A stretch of DNA of 7,023 bases from Bacteroidota bacterium (GTDB lineage: Bacteria > Bacteroidota > Bacteroidia > Bacteroidales > UBA1402): the NCBI GenBank assembly GCA_030706285.1, contig JAUZOU010000154.1, positions 1 through 7,023 on the forward strand, read 5' to 3'. The translations under genes were made by a program, and so were the position numbers. Below, in pieces: positions 6,276 through 7,023 of the stretch. The notes under the pieces are model-generated. The model saw only the letters and a program-made list of their open reading frames with translations. It was not told where the DNA came from and did not search any database. How positions within the stretch are numbered: position 1 is the first letter of the stretch; every line of letters starts with the position of its first letter.

Positions 6276-7023
6276 GAAACGGATTTCTTTTTCTGGCTGT
6301 TTTATCTTTGATTGGTTGTTCATCACCCATTGAATTGGAACAAGCTGACTATGAGCCGAAAATTGTGGTTGACGGCTGGATAGAGCAGGGGAAGGAAGCT
6401 TGTGTCTATTTGACCATGAGCTCCCCTTTTTTGACTGAATATGATTCGGTCTCGATCAGCCAATCATTCTTGAAGTATGCTAAAGTGACATTGAGCTGTG
6501 AGGGCGATTCGGAAATACTTACGTTATACCGGCAGACAGACTTTTTTCCACCCTTCGTTTATAAATCGATCCGGATGAAAGGTAAAACCGGCGGAACATA
6601 CCGGTTAACAGTGGAGACACTTGGCCGTACAATTACGGCGACGACAACTATTCCAGAAGCACCCGCTGTTGACGGGCTGAAACTGGAAGCAAAGTCAGAT
6701 ACAGCCGGTTACCTGAAATTGTTTGTCCGCCCGTCTGAAACGCAGAAACTCCGGCTGTTTATTCAGGTAAAAAGCCAGTTTGATGACCGGCATTTGCATC
6801 CGGCGATGTCTCCGATCTATTTGTTGACACCATCCGAGAACATGACGGAGGTGTATGTTTATCGAAGCAATGAAACTAATTTATACCTGCTCAATACGCA
6901 ATCGTATTTTTACAGGAATTATCCCCGTTATCAGTATTCACCCATAGATACCATCCTGGTACAGGCCGGAGCCATTGACAACACATCCTATCAGGTCCTT
7001 AAAAGTCTTTTTGCCGACCAGTC
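6272..7023 (+). CDS. DUF4249-family lipoprotein, 250 residues seen; C-terminus beyond the window
   Basis: The start at 6272 is supported by the AAAGGAGG just upstream and by the signal peptide that follows. A canonical lipobox LIGC places the lipidated Cys at 16. The mature part starts with SSPIELEQADYEPKIVVDGW (17-36), the typical DUF4249 opening: a short Pro/acidic linker, then a strand with E/D-PK-IVVDGWI. Further family-like features are the beta-rich domain with SSPFLTEYDSV (50-60), GGTYRLTVETLGR (107-119) and TTTIPEAPAVDGLKL (124-138), and late in the sequence DTILVQAGAIDNTSYQVLKSL (226-246), which fits the family's common 'x-is-x-x-x-Y-x-x-L' segment. The residues after the Cys (SSPIE) lack the Lys-acid surface signal of the lipoprotein at 2693. 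Known members of this family lie next to TonB-dependent receptors and presumably sit at the outer membrane as partner proteins, but their biochemical role is not established. The frame is still open at the window edge. Confidence 0.85.
   Translation, partial: MRNGFLFLAVLSLIGCSSPIELEQADYEPKIVVDGWIEQGKEACVYLTMSSPFLTEYDSVSISQSFLKYAKVTLSCEGDSEILTLYRQTDFFPPFVYKSIRMKGKTGGTYRLTVETLGRTITATTTIPEAPAVDGLKLEAKSDTAGYLKLFVRPSETQKLRLFIQVKSQFDDRHLHPAMSPIYLLTPSENMTEVYVYRSNETNLYLLNTQSYFYRNYPRYQYSPIDTILVQAGAIDNTSYQVLKSLFADQ

Noticed and set aside
1..7023. Insertion sequences, integrase, tRNA/rRNA genes, CRISPR arrays, phage or toxin-antitoxin modules
   Set aside because: No corresponding protein motifs, cloverleaf sequences or regularly spaced repeats were seen.

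Overview
The window looks like a chromosomal segment of a Bacteroidota bacterium, probably of the order Bacteroidales. Three things point there. Two upstream regions carry the Bacteroidota-type promoter (a TTG near -33 and TAnnTTTG near -7). The gene content includes a TonB-dependent receptor followed by a DUF4249-type lipoprotein, and a lipoprotein with an acidic surface-export signal after its cysteine. The glutamate dehydrogenase resembles the Bacteroides GdhB type as I remember it. Genus cannot be fixed from the sequence alone. I see no transposase, integrase, tRNA, rRNA or CRISPR array.

Left part (1-2581), central metabolism. A leftward gene, cut by the window edge (1-928), encodes 309 residues with two receiver-like domains. 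The first is degenerate and the second keeps the phospho-acceptor residues. This arrangement matches the N-terminus of large PEP-synthase/pyruvate-phosphate-dikinase-like proteins of Bacteroidota. Divergent from it is a full-length hexameric-type glutamate dehydrogenase (1084-2421). The two candidate promoters interleave in a roughly 50-nt stretch (949-998). Downstream of the dehydrogenase, 2442-2513 is a striking imperfect palindrome that would fold into a 72-nt hairpin with a perfect 13-bp base. It is followed by a GC-rich element ending in eight T's (2523-2581) that looks like the terminator.

Middle part (2582-4014). A separately transcribed gene with a clear promoter (2632-2661) encodes an unrecognised 421-residue lipoprotein, probably surface exposed, and ends at a simple hairpin terminator.

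Right part (4038-7023), envelope transport. A short TonB-dependent receptor (712 aa, without the usual N-terminal regulatory-like domain) is followed by a DUF4249-family lipoprotein that runs off the window. Such pairs are common in Bacteroidota, but their substrates are mostly unknown. The 95-nt gap between them holds a 31-codon frame that starts 3 nt after the receptor stop and overlaps the lipoprotein start as ATGA, and an unusually strong Shine-Dalgarno sequence for this phylum.

Most of the window is ordinary. The points worth a second look are the palindromic element after the dehydrogenase, the interleaved divergent promoters, the unknown lipoprotein, and the architecture of the receptor/DUF4249 pair.
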